DNA from: Candidatus Egerieousia excrementavium | Lineage (GTDB): Bacteria; Bacteroidota; Bacteroidia; Bacteroidales; UBA932 | NCBI GenBank assembly: GCA_017694275.1 | Contig: JADINB010000042.1 | Location: 1 to 8,304 of the forward strand | DNA: 8,304 nt | Direction: 5' to 3' | In this document: positions 7,285 to 8,304 of the stretch, piece by piece | Layout of the letters: each line of letters begins with the position of its first letter | Numbering within the stretch: the stretch's first letter is position 1 | Program-made: the position numbers and the translations under genes | The notes under the pieces: model-generated | Database searches by the model: none | Told to the model about the DNA's origin: nothing | The model's input: only the letters and a program-made list of their open reading frames with translations

Positions 7285-7884
7285 ATGGAATATATAATAA
7301 TTATAATATCTGCTGTATTTGTCAACAACATATTGTTGTCGCAGTTCCTTGGAATATGTCCGTTCCTCGGAGTTTCCAACAAGGTCTCTACCGCAGTGGG
7401 AATGTCGGGAGCCGTATGCTTTGTCATGGCACTCTCTACACTGGTTACATACCTGTTGCAGTACTATGTGCTGAATCCCCTGAATATAGGGTTTATGCAG
7501 ACAATAGTCTTCATTCTGGTCATTGCTGCGCTTGTGCAGATGGTTGAGATTATACTTAAAAAGATAAGCCCGTCGCTCTATCAGGCATTGGGCATATATC
7601 TTCCGCTCATTACAACCAACTGTGCAGTACTCGGAGTTGCAATCCTGGTTGTTACCAAAGAGTTTACATTTGGTGGAGAACCTGCAATGCTCAATCTGGC
7701 CGAGTCTGTGGTTTATGCTGTGGCAAGTGCATTGGGCTTTGGTCTGGCAATGACCCTCATGGCCGGAATCAGGGAACAGCTGGAACTTGCAAAGGTTCCC
7801 GAGGCTTTTCGCGGCGTTCCGATTGCACTTATAATTGCAGGAATCATGGCTATGGCCTTTATGGGCTTCTCAGGTATTGTATAA
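7285..7884 (+). CDS. rnfA: Rnf electron transport complex subunit A, membrane Fe-S subunit
   Basis: RnfA (NqrE-related) is the partner of RnfE. It is a six-helix membrane protein with the conserved N-N-I-L-L-S-Q-F-L-G-I-C-P-F-L-G-V segment near its N terminus (Cys25) and T-T-N-C-A-V-L-G-V-A in the middle (Cys113). These two cysteines are the expected ligands of the intramembrane 2Fe-2S cluster shared with RnfE. The C-terminal part has A-G-I-R-E-Q-L and P-E-A-F-R-G-V-P-I, also typical. At 199 residues it is of normal size. An 18-base A-rich gap separates it from rnfE, with no strong Shine-Dalgarno sequence. Four of the five consecutive isoleucines after E-Y are ATA codons. It is the last rnf gene, so all six subunits are present in the order B-C-D-G-E-A. 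Confidence 0.97.
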   Translation: MEYIIIIISAVFVNNILLSQFLGICPFLGVSNKVSTAVGMSGAVCFVMALSTLVTYLLQYYVLNPLNIGFMQTIVFILVIAALVQMVEIILKKISPSLYQALGIYLPLITTNCAVLGVAILVVTKEFTFGGEPAMLNLAESVVYAVASALGFGLAMTLMAGIREQLELAKVPEAFRGVPIALIIAGIMAMAFMGFSGIV

Positions 7885-7899
7885 CAGGTCCAGCTTGCT

Positions 7900-8199
7900 A
7901 TGGAAAAAAAACAGGCGATATCGGCAATAATGACCGCTCTGCAGATAGAGGCCCTGCTCAGGGAAGGGCATCTTGAACAGGCGTATGACCAGTTGCATAA
8001 ACTTCTGGAAAGGGAGCCGGACAATGCTCATGCATGGTATCTGCTTGGAGGAATATACAGGCGGCAGCAATTGTGGGGAGAGGCCATCAATGCCTACAAC
8101 AAGGCAAAGATGATAAATCCCGACGGGCCTGCGGCAACCGCCATAGAGGCAATTTATGAGATACTGGACTACAACAACATGAAACTTACAAATCCCTGA
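7900..8199 (+). CDS. Small tetratricopeptide-repeat (TPR) protein
   Basis: A 99-residue protein with no signal peptide and no membrane segment, so probably cytoplasmic. Two 34-residue TPR units can be read: about 9-42 (ending L-L-E-R-E-P-D-N) and 43-76 (A-W-Y-L-L-G-x-I-Y to K-A-K-M-I-N-P-D-G), with the usual W/L/G/Y, A and P positions. A closing helix follows (about 77-95). TPRs are protein-binding scaffolds; nothing here shows a catalytic role. The ATG is 15 bases after the rnfA stop on the same strand and before the terminator, so it is probably transcribed with rnf. I infer a possible role in assembly or partner binding of the Rnf complex, but it could equally be an unrelated passenger gene. 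The partner is unknown. Confidence 0.85.
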   Translation: MEKKQAISAIMTALQIEALLREGHLEQAYDQLHKLLEREPDNAHAWYLLGGIYRRQQLWGEAINAYNKAKMINPDGPAATAIEAIYEILDYNNMKLTNP

Positions 8200-8220
8200 T
8201 CAGGATTTCATGTCAGAATA

Positions 8221-8266
8221 AAAATAGTGCCGGCTGCAATCATATTGGATTGGCCGGCATTATTTT
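8221..8266 (+). terminator. Intrinsic terminator, probably bidirectional, at the end of the rnf operon
   Basis: The left arm 8221-8234 (AAAATAGTGCCGGC) pairs with the right arm 8253-8266 (GCCGGCATTATTTT) over 14 base pairs, with a single G-U wobble. The stem extends inward after a 2-base TG bulge by CAATC/GATTG, leaving a 6-base loop. The GC-rich core is flanked by an A-tract on the left and a T-tract on the right, so it can act on transcripts from either side. It lies 21 bases after the TPR stop and is the only strong terminator-like hairpin I found in the window. Confidence 0.85.
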
Positions 8267-8304
8267 AAACTTCGTTTACAATCACGCTGCGTCTCGGCAT
8301 TGTC
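8265..8304 (-). CDS. Possible C-terminal end of a convergent gene, partial
   Basis: Reading the minus strand from the window edge, one frame gives T-M-P-R-R-S-V-I-V-N-E-V and then a TAA (plus-strand 8265-8267). It ends just at the edge of the hairpin terminator, as a convergent gene sharing a bidirectional terminator would. Only 12 residues are visible, too few to name a family. Another minus-strand frame also stays open to a stop further inside the hairpin, so the frame itself is uncertain. Confidence 0.3.
   Translation of the reverse strand, partial: TMPRRSVIVNEV

Noticed and set aside
2860..7884. Possibility that the operon encodes Na+-NQR instead of Rnf
   Set aside because: RnfB with many ferredoxin motifs and RnfC with 4Fe-4S motifs are present, while an NqrF (flavodoxin-reductase-like) and NqrA are absent, so it is Rnf.
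8195..8204. Perfect 10-base palindrome CCTGATCAGG at the TPR stop codon
   Set aside because: Short, single-copy and overlapping coding sequence; expected by chance and not near a promoter.
1..8304. CRISPR arrays, tRNA or rRNA genes, insertion sequences and phage genes
   Set aside because: No direct repeat arrays, cloverleaf or rRNA-like segments, transposases or terminal inverted repeats were seen; coding sequence fills nearly the whole window.

Overview
The window is a tightly packed, entirely plus-strand gene run. It is best explained as chromosome of a Bacteroidales-type bacterium (phylum Bacteroidota). The evidence is the gene order RseC-RnfB-RnfC-RnfD-RnfG-RnfE-RnfA, the Bacteroidota-like DnaB and DUF3108 proteins, mostly weak or absent Shine-Dalgarno sequences with A-rich leaders, and a moderate GC content. 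Isoleucine codon ATA is used unusually freely. I cannot resolve the family or genus.

Layout. Positions 1-100 hold the C-terminal end of a class-III aminotransferase. dnaB (105-1595), the replicative helicase, follows 4 bases later. It overlaps by ATGA a secreted DUF3108-family protein (1592-2410). Then comes the Rnf block: an RseC-family membrane protein (2428-2856), rnfB (2860-3723), rnfC (3727-5058), rnfD (5085-6080), rnfG (6080-6682), rnfE (6685-7266) and rnfA (7285-7884). A 99-residue tetratricopeptide-repeat protein (7900-8199) closes the run. A strong hairpin flanked by an A-tract and a T-tract (8221-8266) reads as a terminator that could work in both directions. The last ~40 bases may be the end of a convergent minus-strand gene. 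No gap between genes exceeds 26 bases before the terminator, and there is no gene-free stretch over 300 bases.

Function. The six Rnf subunits form the membrane-bound ferredoxin:NAD+ oxidoreductase, which couples electron transfer from reduced ferredoxin to NAD+ to export of Na+ or H+ (and can run in reverse). All key cofactor sites are visible: cysteine clusters in RnfB and RnfC, the nucleotide/FMN region of RnfC, covalent-flavin threonines in RnfD and RnfG, and the paired membrane cysteines of RnfA and RnfE. The complex appears complete and intact. An ApbE-type flavin transferase would be needed and is not in the window.

No clearly new system is present. The items most worth a second look are the small TPR protein at the end of the rnf operon, the RseC-family protein that heads it, a possible Bacteroidota-type promoter inside rseC, and the coupling of dnaB to a secreted protein of unknown function.
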